Position numbers and translations under genes: made by a program. This document shows positions 17,739 to 25,012 of a stretch of 64,000 bases of DNA, piece after piece. A model generated the notes under the pieces. The model was not told where the DNA came from. It ran no database searches and saw only the letters and a list, made by a program, of their open reading frames with translations. Location of the stretch: positions 2,046,001 to 2,110,000 of the forward strand of contig NZ_CP139972.1 of the NCBI RefSeq assembly GCF_034424315.1. Reading direction: 5' to 3'. Origin of the DNA: Chitinophaga sancti. GTDB lineage: Bacteria; Bacteroidota; Bacteroidia; Chitinophagales; Chitinophagaceae. Each line of letters opens with the position of its first letter. Within the stretch, counting starts at the first letter, position 1.

Positions 17739-17777
17739 AAAAAACGCTTCTGCTTTTAAAAGGCAGAAGCGTTTTTT
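17739..17777. terminator. Bidirectional intrinsic terminator
   Basis: A 15-bp perfect stem (17739-17753 with 17763-17777), GC core flanked by A6/T6, between the convergent DUF1328 and outer-membrane-protein genes, so it can serve both. Confidence 0.88.
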
Positions 17778-17795
17778 ATTGTTAGACATTTATTG

Positions 17796-18398
17796 TCAGA
17801 AATTGAAAATACAATTCACGCCGTATACATCAGGCTTGTAATCCGTAAGCCCTTTCATATAGGAGAATTTCACCTCAATGTTATGCCTGTGGCGACGGCC
17901 CGTGCCTATACGAAAACCTGCATTGGCGGTTACACCCAGTGTACTGTTTTCCGTGCTTTTATAATTGCCATTATTATCATAATTATAATAATAATTCGCA
18001 GTCGTCAGGTGATAGCCATAACCGCCACCCACGAAGAAGCCCCATTTTTGGCTGCCACCTTTTAAGGCCCCCGCGCCGTAGTTGAAGTTCACGATCACGG
18101 GTACATCCAGCATCAATCCTATACTGGTACCACCGTACACGCCCCCGTAATTCTCATAATCTGAGGAGTAGCCTTCATTGACCCCGAGGCTCAATGGAAT
18201 ACCTACTGAAAAAGAGCTGTTTTCTGCTTCTGCAAAAAATAAGGCGGGGGAAAAAGTAAAACCAAAATTCGCTTTGGTATCTATGTAATCAGCAGTTTCG
18301 ATGGAAATACCTGCACCGACACCTGCCTTGAAACGTTGGGAAAAAGACGATTGAACAAATGCAAAGGCGATAAAAGCAATGAGTAAAAGTTTTTTCAT
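17796..18398 (-). CDS. Outer-membrane beta-barrel protein (copy 1)
   Basis: A 200-residue protein with a clear signal peptide (MKKLLLIAFIAFAFVQSSFSQ) and alternating amphipathic strands ending in a terminal aromatic (CIFNF), the C-terminal signature of barrels inserted by BamA. It is probably an 8-strand porin-like barrel. It resembles the product of the next gene: both have a PVIVNFNYGAGA/PLMLNFNFGAGA segment, a GFFVGGGYG/GFFLGLGVA segment and an RxRxNxExxFxYMKG segment near the end. The pair probably arose by duplication; ligand unknown. Confidence 0.8.
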   Translation of the reverse strand: MKKLLLIAFIAFAFVQSSFSQRFKAGVGAGISIETADYIDTKANFGFTFSPALFFAEAENSSFSVGIPLSLGVNEGYSSDYENYGGVYGGTSIGLMLDVPVIVNFNYGAGALKGGSQKWGFFVGGGYGYHLTTANYYYNYDNNGNYKSTENSTLGVTANAGFRIGTGRRHRHNIEVKFSYMKGLTDYKPDVYGVNCIFNF

Positions 18399-18476
18399 TT
18401 TGGGTACTAAGTGTTTGATTTATAATTAGTAATAAGAGCACAATTAGGTCCTGCAATATTGCATTTTTTTACAACC

Positions 18477-19142
18477 TTAGAATACATAGGCAAATGTCAC
18501 CCCGCGAACCTCCGGTTTTTCACTCGTCATTCCTTTCATATAAATGAACCGGAGCTCAAGGTTTCTACGTTTATGCGCCCCCACACCAAAGCGGACCCCA
18601 GCATTTAACATGACACCAGTGCTTTGATTATAAAATATGTCAGTAACATTTGTCATGCGATAACCAGTTTCCACATCAGGCGATAAAAATGTCGTGTAAG
18701 TATTCTTTTGAATCGTGTTGTAAGAGGCGACCCCAAGGCCCAGGAAGAAACCGAATCCTTCTTCCCTGGCTACTGTAGACCACCTGGCAGCACCAATTGT
18801 ATCTTTTTTCCCACGCACTGCTCCTGCGCCAAAATTAAAGTTCAGCATCAGTGGAATATTGAAGGCAAAACCATCTGCCTCGTTAGTAAATTGCTTATAA
18901 TCAGCAGGGAATGAAGTTATATTCCCCTTTCCATACCCCATCTTAAGCGGCATCTCCAGGGAAAACGAAGTCCTTTTCGATACGGGGAAATATACTCCCG
19001 GACTTACAGCAAGCATAAAAATAGGATCTTTCCTGGTATCCTGGTTCATGGTACCACCCCCAATTCCAAATCTAAATTGTTGGGCAACAGCAGTTTGTAG
19101 GGTAAATATGCCCAGGGCAACTAATAACAGTAGTCTCTTCAT
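18477..19142 (-). CDS. Outer-membrane beta-barrel protein (copy 2)
   Basis: A 221-residue paralogue of the preceding barrel, starting MKRLLLLVALGIFTLQTAVAQ from ATG at 19142. It shares FNFGAGAVRGKK, GFFLGLGVASYN and NLELRFIYMKGMTSEKPEVRGV with its neighbour and ends in the aromatic AYVF. The frame is open 13 codons further upstream, but the signal peptide fixes the start. The two genes are 79 bp apart on the same strand and may be co-transcribed. Confidence 0.8.
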   Translation of the reverse strand: MKRLLLLVALGIFTLQTAVAQQFRFGIGGGTMNQDTRKDPIFMLAVSPGVYFPVSKRTSFSLEMPLKMGYGKGNITSFPADYKQFTNEADGFAFNIPLMLNFNFGAGAVRGKKDTIGAARWSTVAREEGFGFFLGLGVASYNTIQKNTYTTFLSPDVETGYRMTNVTDIFYNQSTGVMLNAGVRFGVGAHKRRNLELRFIYMKGMTSEKPEVRGVTFAYVF

Positions 19143-19251
19143 ATATAGGTATCCGGGTAAAACGGGGCCAAAGATACCCATTTTCTTAATCCAGATTAAT
19201 GGTTTACTCAGATAAATAGTTCGATATTTGTTCCAACAAATGAAACAAACA

Positions 19252-19968
19252 ATGGCAAAGACAATTCTTCATAAAGCAGCTACCAGGGGACATGCCGCAC
19301 ACGGCTGGCTCGATAGCCACCACACTTTCAGTTTCGCAGGTTATTATAATGCTGACAGAATGAGCTTCGGCGCGCTGCGCGTACTCAATGATGACATTGT
19401 AGCCGGTGGCCGTGGTTTTGACACCCACCCACACGACAATATGGAAATCATCAGCATCCCCCTGGAAGGAGACCTTGAACACAAGGACAACCTGGGTAAC
19501 AAAATCGTTATCAAACAGGGCGACATACAGGTAATGAGCACCGGAACCGGCGTATTCCACAGTGAATACAATGCTAACGCTGATCGTCCGGCCAAATTTC
19601 TGCAGATCTGGGTATTTCCTAACCAACTGAATGTGCAACCAAGGTACGACCAGATCACACCCGATCTGACACAGAAGAACCAGCTCCACCAGGTACTGAG
19701 CCCCTACCCTGACGATGCGGGTACCTGGATTTACCAGGCAGCATGGTTCAACTTAGGTCGCTTTGACAAGGACTTTGCTACCAGCTATCAAATTCAGAAA
19801 CCAGGCAATGGCGTGTATGCATTCGTGATTAAAGGTCGTTTTGACATTAACGGCCAGGTATTGGATGCGAGAGATGGTTTTGGGATCTGGGATACAGACA
19901 GTTTTTCACTCACGGCTTTAGAAAGTGACGCAGAAATATTGTTGATGGATGTACCTTTAAAACCGTAA
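19252..19968 (+). CDS. Pirin-family protein (YhhW/quercetinase type)
   Basis: A 238-residue bicupin. The N-terminal cupin has FDTHPHDNMEIISIPLEGD and GTGVFHSEYN, which hold the metal-binding histidines and glutamate of pirins (H, H, H, E). The C-terminal cupin is less conserved. The family includes quercetin 2,3-dioxygenases and redox regulators. Start at 19252 (MAKTILHKA) matches the family; upstream ATGs at 19228 and 19240 are less likely. It begins a group with nitroreductase, a second pirin, glyoxalase-type dioxygenase and hydrolase, suggesting aromatic or quinone handling. Confidence 0.88.
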   Translation: MAKTILHKAATRGHAAHGWLDSHHTFSFAGYYNADRMSFGALRVLNDDIVAGGRGFDTHPHDNMEIISIPLEGDLEHKDNLGNKIVIKQGDIQVMSTGTGVFHSEYNANADRPAKFLQIWVFPNQLNVQPRYDQITPDLTQKNQLHQVLSPYPDDAGTWIYQAAWFNLGRFDKDFATSYQIQKPGNGVYAFVIKGRFDINGQVLDARDGFGIWDTDSFSLTALESDAEILLMDVPLKP

Positions 19969-20030
19969 TTTATACAACTAGTAATCAGTTCCGCTAAAAA
20001 TGAGGACTATAACTTTGTAAAACTTTTTTT

Positions 20031-20606
20031 ATGTCATCAGTTAAGACCGCACAGACATCACACAAGGTATTGGATTTAATTAAAGAACGCTGGAGCCCAC
20101 GTTCTTACTCAGCACAGCCAGTGACAGAAGAAGAAGTACTGACTATCCTGGAAGGTGCCAGCTGGGCACCAAGTGCAAACAATTCCCAGCCATGGCGCTA
20201 CGTGTATGCATTAGCGGGTACACCGGGTTTTGACAAACTGTATTCTGCCCTAATGCCGGGTAATCAGCCATGGGCAAAGAATGCAGCCGCTTTGGTACTG
20301 AGCATAGGGATCAGGGAACTGCCAGACCTGGAGCAGAAGAATCATTACTATGCACACGACACGGGTATGAGTAATGCATTCCTGCTGTTACAGGCAGATA
20401 GCATGGGGATCAATGGTCACGTGATGGCAGGTTTCCATAAACAGCAGATTGCTGAATCACTGGAACTGCTGCCTACTGAAGAACCACTGGTGATCATCGC
20501 CCTGGGTCGCAGAGACGAAGCGGAGAAACTGGAAGAGCCATACAAATCAAGAGAGCTGGCACCAAGAACACGGAAGCCACTTTCTGAATTTACCAAACTG
20601 GCTTAA
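20031..20606 (+). CDS. Nitroreductase-family flavoprotein
   Basis: A 191-residue FMN-dependent oxidoreductase. The start RWSPRSYSAQPVTEEEVLTI and SWAPSANNSQPWRYV are the classic nitroreductase FMN-binding motifs, and GLYxxA-like HDTGMSNAFLLLQAD supports it. It probably reduces nitroaromatics or quinones with NAD(P)H. It follows a pirin by 62 bp and resembles the MhqN/YodC branch in context. A TAACTTTG element, like the Bacteroidota -7 box, lies at 20010-20017. Confidence 0.9.
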   Translation: MSSVKTAQTSHKVLDLIKERWSPRSYSAQPVTEEEVLTILEGASWAPSANNSQPWRYVYALAGTPGFDKLYSALMPGNQPWAKNAAALVLSIGIRELPDLEQKNHYYAHDTGMSNAFLLLQADSMGINGHVMAGFHKQQIAESLELLPTEEPLVIIALGRRDEAEKLEEPYKSRELAPRTRKPLSEFTKLA

Positions 20607-20617
20607 AACATTGCATT

Positions 20618-20932
20618 ATGACAACCGGGCATACTAAGATACTCGCAATCGGGCGCAATGAGGAGATTATGACAGTGATGCAAAGATTGCTGAATGCTCC
20701 TGAAGACTGGTCCGGACAGGCTGTGACGACAGATGATAGTGCGTTTGAAGCCTTGAAGGCAGCCGAATATGATATTATTTTGTTGTGTGCAGGGATTACT
20801 GAGGAAGAGGAAACAACACTGAAGGAACGGTTGTCAAGCCTCGCTCCTGCTGCCATCATCACCAGACATTATGGTGGTGGCAGCGGGTTGCTGAGGAATG
20901 AGATTATGTTTCTTCTGGAAAAGAAACAATAA
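20618..20932 (+). CDS. Small receiver-like protein, function unknown
   Basis: A 104-residue protein with an alternating beta/alpha layout: TKILAIGRNEEIMTVMQRLL, then FEALKAAEYDIILLCAGI where response regulators carry the phospho-Asp region, here with no conserved Asp. So it may be a degenerate receiver. It starts 11 bp after the nitroreductase and is likely co-transcribed with it. Function is not known. Confidence 0.55.
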   Translation: MTTGHTKILAIGRNEEIMTVMQRLLNAPEDWSGQAVTTDDSAFEALKAAEYDIILLCAGITEEEETTLKERLSSLAPAAIITRHYGGGSGLLRNEIMFLLEKKQ

Positions 20933-21054
20933 TATTCTTTTAATGTAAAAATGGATGGGAAGGGTTTTGTGAAAGCGCGATTGATGATTAAAATTGTGTG
21001 AAAGCCGCCTTTTTAAGAAACAATATTTTGATACTTTTAGATGAAGGATAAATT

Positions 21055-21903
21055 ATGAAAAAGGACATCACCCATATACTTGCCGGCAAGGCCAAAAACA
21101 TCACCGCTACACAGACGGTGCTGCAACCCCTGCCCCACGCAGATTTCCGGTTTGCAAGCCCTTTTATCGTATTGCATCATGGCGGTCCGGATGTGATTCC
21201 TAAAGGATCTGACAGCCGTATTCATCCGCATCCGCACAGGGGGTTTGCGCCTGTTACCTTTCAATTACAGGGGCAGGCACATCACAAAGACAGTTTTGGC
21301 AATGATCAGTTGCTGAATGCAGGCGATGCTCAATGGATGTTTGCAGGCAAAGGGATCCTTCATAGTGAAGGTCCTTCAGAACAGGAACACCGGGATGGTG
21401 GTGTGGAAGAGATCCTGCAATTATGGGTGAATGTACCTGTGGCAAATAAATGGGATGACCCGAAATACCAGTTCGCGCCAAAGGCTTCTATGCCTGTGGT
21501 ACTGGATCACCTGAGATTGGTGAGTGGTAGTTTTGATGGTCAGACAGGACCAGTCAATATTTCATATACACCAGTAATAGCTGCTGTGGGCGAGGTTCCG
21601 GCAGACAAGACCCTGAAATTTAATGTAAGCCCGGCATACTGGACTTTAGTATATATCGCGCATGGCAGTGTGAAAGTGAATGAGGATGTTTTGGTAAAAG
21701 AACATAATTTAATTGTGTTTGATAAAACAGGTGATGAATTCACGATCACGACTACTGAAAATACGCAGCTGCTCTTTCTTTCCGGCGAAGTGATTGACGA
21801 ACCGGTAGCTGCAAAGGATAATTTTGTGATGGGTTCGATGGCAGAGGTAGACCAGGCTATCGAGGATTATAAAAATGGGCTTTTCGGCACACTGAACTAT
21901 TAG
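21055..21903 (+). CDS. Pirin-family protein (second copy)
   Basis: A 282-residue pirin with the metal-site motif RIHPHPHRGFAPVTFQLQG (residues about 57-75) and GKGILHSEGPS further on, followed by a C-terminal cupin (VNISYTPVIAAVGEV...). It belongs to a different pirin subgroup from the gene at 19252, which has HPHDNMEI. The two pirins with nitroreductase, dioxygenase and hydrolase nearby suggest detoxification of aromatic electrophiles. Monocistronic or with the genes upstream; a dispersed palindromic element lies 5 bp after it. Confidence 0.88.
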   Translation: MKKDITHILAGKAKNITATQTVLQPLPHADFRFASPFIVLHHGGPDVIPKGSDSRIHPHPHRGFAPVTFQLQGQAHHKDSFGNDQLLNAGDAQWMFAGKGILHSEGPSEQEHRDGGVEEILQLWVNVPVANKWDDPKYQFAPKASMPVVLDHLRLVSGSFDGQTGPVNISYTPVIAAVGEVPADKTLKFNVSPAYWTLVYIAHGSVKVNEDVLVKEHNLIVFDKTGDEFTITTTENTQLLFLSGEVIDEPVAAKDNFVMGSMAEVDQAIEDYKNGLFGTLNY

Positions 21904-21908
21904 AACTT

Positions 21909-21962
21909 AACTCATTTGTAACTGATAATCAATACTTAAATAATAAGTATGAAATAAGTTCC
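21909..21962. repeat. Dispersed palindromic element, copy A
   Basis: Starts aactcatttgtaac and ends gaaataagttcc, an imperfect terminal inverted repeat, with a gataatcaatac core that copy D shares. See the copies at 30039, 35037, 50402 and 55746. Confidence 0.6.
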
Positions 21963-22116
21963 GGCTATCAATGAGCTACTGATAAACCCGGAATTAAATT
22001 GAGCGATCTGTATTTTTAACACTGAAGGAACTGTTTATAAATACCAGCGGACCTTTCTTGTCCTACCCCTTGCCTGGCCGAAGCTTACAACATATTCAAA
22101 TTTAAAATCGACATTT

Positions 22117-23052
22117 ATGGAAGATAGAATCTTAGGATTGCATCATATTACTGCAATCGCGGACAATGCTAAGCGCAACCTTGACTTTTATACCAATACA
22201 CTGGGTGTACGGTTCGTAAAAAAGACCGTAAACTTTGATGATCCCGGTACTTACCACTTCTATTTCGGTAATGAAACAGGCACTCCGGGTACCATCCTCA
22301 CTTTCTTTCCCTGGGAAGGCATTGGCAAAGGCACTACCGGCACCGGTATGGCGACTGAAATAGGCTATGCTGTACCTGAAGGCAGTCTTGAGTTCTGGGC
22401 AGCCCGCTTTAAAGAACGGGGTGTGAAACATGGTGAAATAGCAGAACGCTTTGGTGAACTGTACCTGCCGCTGGAAGATCCGGATGGGTTGAAACTGAAC
22501 CTGATCGTGCCTAAGAATGGCGATGACCGTACAGCATGGGAAACGGCCGATGTAAAGGCAGCCCACGCAACCAAAGGTTTTCATAATGTGACATTGAACC
22601 TGCGCAGCATTGGCCCCACTGCCACTGTGCTGACTGAGATATTAGGTTATCAGCCACAGGGCGTGGAAGGAAACAGGCACCGTTTTGTAACCGACGCTAT
22701 TGGTAATGCAAACATCGTGGACCTGATTGAATCTCCGAAAGAGTCAGCAGGTAAAAATGCAGCAGGTACCAATCACCACGTGGCTTTCCGGGTTAAGAAC
22801 GATGAGATCCTGATGAAATTCCGGGAAAAAGTGATGAAGAAAGGCTTGAACATTACACCTAAAATTGACAGGGATTATTTCTTCTCTTTATATTTCAGGG
22901 AACCAGGTGGCGTGCTGTTTGAATTAGCGACGGACAACCCGGGATTCACGGTGGATGAACCTTTGGAGGAGTTGGGGAAGAACCTGAAACTGCCTGCGCA
23001 GTACCGGACGATGAGAGGGGAGATTGAAAAAGTGTTGCCGCCATTACAGTAA
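22117..23052 (+). CDS. Ring-cleaving dioxygenase (glyoxalase/VOC, MhqO/MhqA-like)
   Basis: A 311-residue protein of two VOC modules. GLHHITAIADN holds the first metal His, and later HHVAFRVKN (residues about 221-229) and ELATDNPGF (Glu) complete the type of site seen in MhqA/MhqO dioxygenases, which open or hydrolyse quinone and catechol adducts in Bacillus. It lies before a GNAT acetyltransferase and an alpha/beta hydrolase on the same strand; the dioxygenase-hydrolase pairing recalls mhqE-mhqD. Substrate is inferred. Confidence 0.85.
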   Translation: MEDRILGLHHITAIADNAKRNLDFYTNTLGVRFVKKTVNFDDPGTYHFYFGNETGTPGTILTFFPWEGIGKGTTGTGMATEIGYAVPEGSLEFWAARFKERGVKHGEIAERFGELYLPLEDPDGLKLNLIVPKNGDDRTAWETADVKAAHATKGFHNVTLNLRSIGPTATVLTEILGYQPQGVEGNRHRFVTDAIGNANIVDLIESPKESAGKNAAGTNHHVAFRVKNDEILMKFREKVMKKGLNITPKIDRDYFFSLYFREPGGVLFELATDNPGFTVDEPLEELGKNLKLPAQYRTMRGEIEKVLPPLQ

Positions 23053-23139
23053 AAAGGGAAGGCCGGCAATAACAGCGGGAAGTAATGGCCCGCTGCCGGC
23101 TTCAAACAAAACTAAATTACTCCTCTTTAAATACTTTTT

Positions 23140-23433
23140 ATGGAAGAAGTTGTGATCAGACTTAACCAGAAAAATCATGGTGCTTTTTACCTGATGCTGG
23201 ATAACGAACAGGTAGGTGAAATGGTAATTGGAATTGAAAATGGCGTGCTCACTGCTTATCATACAGAAATTCATTATACCCAGGAAGGTAAAGGGCTGGC
23301 AAAGCATTTACTGGATGGAATGGTGGCTTATGCAAGAACACATCAATTGAAGGTGAAACCTCTGTGTGCGTATGTGCATGCACAGTTTAAGAAGCATCCT
23401 GAAGAGTATGCGGATCTGTGGTTGCAGGAGTAG
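23140..23433 (+). CDS. GNAT-type acetyltransferase (COG2388)
   Basis: A 97-residue small GNAT of the YjdJ type: HTEIHYTQEGKGLAKHLLDGMVAYAR contains the acetyl-CoA loop (EGKGLAKHLL), and KPLCAYVHAQFKKHPEEYADL is the typical C-terminal strand and helix. It may acetylate a small amine. It is 87 bp downstream of the dioxygenase and 123 bp before the hydrolase start. Confidence 0.85.
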   Translation: MEEVVIRLNQKNHGAFYLMLDNEQVGEMVIGIENGVLTAYHTEIHYTQEGKGLAKHLLDGMVAYARTHQLKVKPLCAYVHAQFKKHPEEYADLWLQE

Positions 23434-23556
23434 AAATGGAAGGGGGGCGTTGAAGGAGAGGTTTCTTCGAGAACGATGAAAAGCATTTTCAACGAAAAGA
23501 ATTTCATCAGGATGAATCCTATCCAATTTCAGGCAAATCAAAAAAAGGAGACAAAC

Positions 23557-24177
23557 ATGACGCATCAGAAAAATATAGTAACAGCAGGAGTGCCACTCGC
23601 ACAGGCGAAAAAAGCCCTCATCATGATTCATGGACGTGGGGCCACTGCACAGGATATTATTTCCCTGGCCACTTATCTTAATGTAGGTGACTATGCATTA
23701 ATTGCCCCACAGGCAAGCGGCCATACCTGGTATCCTTATTCATTCATGGCTCCTGTTGCCCAGAATGAACCAGGACTGAGTTCAGCCATTACTGTGATCA
23801 ATTCCATCGTGGACGATATATTGAAAGCCGGCATTCCCGCTTCCAATATCTACTTCATGGGATTCTCACAAGGAGCCTGTCTCACGCTGGAATACGTAAC
23901 CCGCCATGCACAACCTTACGGTGGTGTAGTCGCTTTCACCGGTGGCTTAATTGGTGCGGAACCGGATCTGGCTAATTATCACGGCGACTTTAATGGCACC
24001 CCCGTGTTCATTGGCAGCAGCGATCCGGATATGCATGTGCCGGTGACGAGGGTGCGTGAGAGTGAAAAAATCTTAAAAAATATGGGTGCGGATATCACAG
24101 TAAAGTTATACCCGGGTATGGGCCATACCGTGAGCCAGGACGAAGTGGAAACCGCGAATAAGCTGGTATTCAAATAA
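23557..24177 (+). CDS. Alpha/beta hydrolase, phospholipase/carboxylesterase (MhqD-like)
   Basis: A 206-residue hydrolase. The nucleophile elbow GFSQGACLTLEY carries the catalytic Ser, GSSDPDMHVPV the Asp, and GMGHTVSQDE the His; the oxyanion loop is MIHGRGATAQD. The start at 23557 has an AAAAAAGGAG site at 23541-23550, rare here and decisive against the upstream ATG at 23476. The family includes MhqD, which works with quinone-degrading dioxygenases in Bacillus. It ends 4 bp before the convergent Crp gene. Confidence 0.88.
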   Translation: MTHQKNIVTAGVPLAQAKKALIMIHGRGATAQDIISLATYLNVGDYALIAPQASGHTWYPYSFMAPVAQNEPGLSSAITVINSIVDDILKAGIPASNIYFMGFSQGACLTLEYVTRHAQPYGGVVAFTGGLIGAEPDLANYHGDFNGTPVFIGSSDPDMHVPVTRVRESEKILKNMGADITVKLYPGMGHTVSQDEVETANKLVFK

Positions 24178-24181
24178 TAAT

Positions 24182-24763
24182 TTAAGGTTTCTTATATAAG
24201 GTACTCCGCACCTTACTCAGAAACTCCGGAGATACACCAATATATCGCGCTATCTGGTGTTGTGGTACCCGCTGTACGACTTGAGGGTATTTTTCAATAA
24301 AAGCCAGATAGCGCTCTTCTGCTGTCTGGGAAATACCTGCATAAAAGCGCTGCTGCAATACCCCCAATGAGCGCTGCACCAGGATGCGAAAGACCTTCTC
24401 AAATGCAGGAATTACATCAAACAGGATCTTCTTATTTTCATAATTGATCACTAACAGCTCACTATCTTCCAGCGTTTCTATATTCTGTGTGGAAGGCGTT
24501 TGTTCTGAAAAAGAGCTGAGATCACTCACCCACCACCCTTCTACCGCAAAATTCAGTATTGTTTCGGTACCGCTTTTATCTACATAATAAGTACGGATAC
24601 AGCCTTTCAGGATGAATGCTTCAAACTGGCAGATCTCCCCCTCTCTCAACAGGAAATGTTTCTTTTTTACCTTTCTGTATTCCAGCAAGGAATGGAAGAT
24701 CTCCGTTTCTTCAGCGGTGAGGCGAATGTATTTCGAGACAAACTCGTCTAGTGCTTCAAACAT
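24182..24763 (-). CDS. Crp/Fnr-family transcriptional regulator
   Basis: A 193-residue regulator with an N-terminal cyclic-nucleotide-binding-like roll (KKHFLLREGEICQFEAFILKGCIRTYY...) and a C-terminal winged helix (HQIARYIGVSPEFLSKVRSTL). It lacks the residues for cAMP contact (no RxS pattern) and the Fnr cysteines, as in many Bacteroidota Crp paralogues that respond to unknown signals. It is convergent with the hydrolase, so it may act elsewhere. A 249-bp divergent gap to the TonB-plug gene could include its own operator. Confidence 0.88.
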   Translation of the reverse strand: MFEALDEFVSKYIRLTAEETEIFHSLLEYRKVKKKHFLLREGEICQFEAFILKGCIRTYYVDKSGTETILNFAVEGWWVSDLSSFSEQTPSTQNIETLEDSELLVINYENKKILFDVIPAFEKVFRILVQRSLGVLQQRFYAGISQTAEERYLAFIEKYPQVVQRVPQHQIARYIGVSPEFLSKVRSTLYKKP

Positions 24764-25012
24764 GCAGCAAATTTAAATTACCTGGGGGAGATTACAATTA
24801 ATGCAGGCTAAGCGGCCATTTATAAAAAATCATTTTTACAGCAGATTAGGGAGATTTTTTTAATTCCCTTGAAACAACTGGATCTATTGGGAATATAAAT
24901 TATATATTTTAATAATAAAAACTAATTCTGTAATTATTCGTCCATTTAAAAACATCATCTTAGTATATTTATCGCATATTATTGATATTGCAGTGTAATA
25001 AATAAGTTCCGC

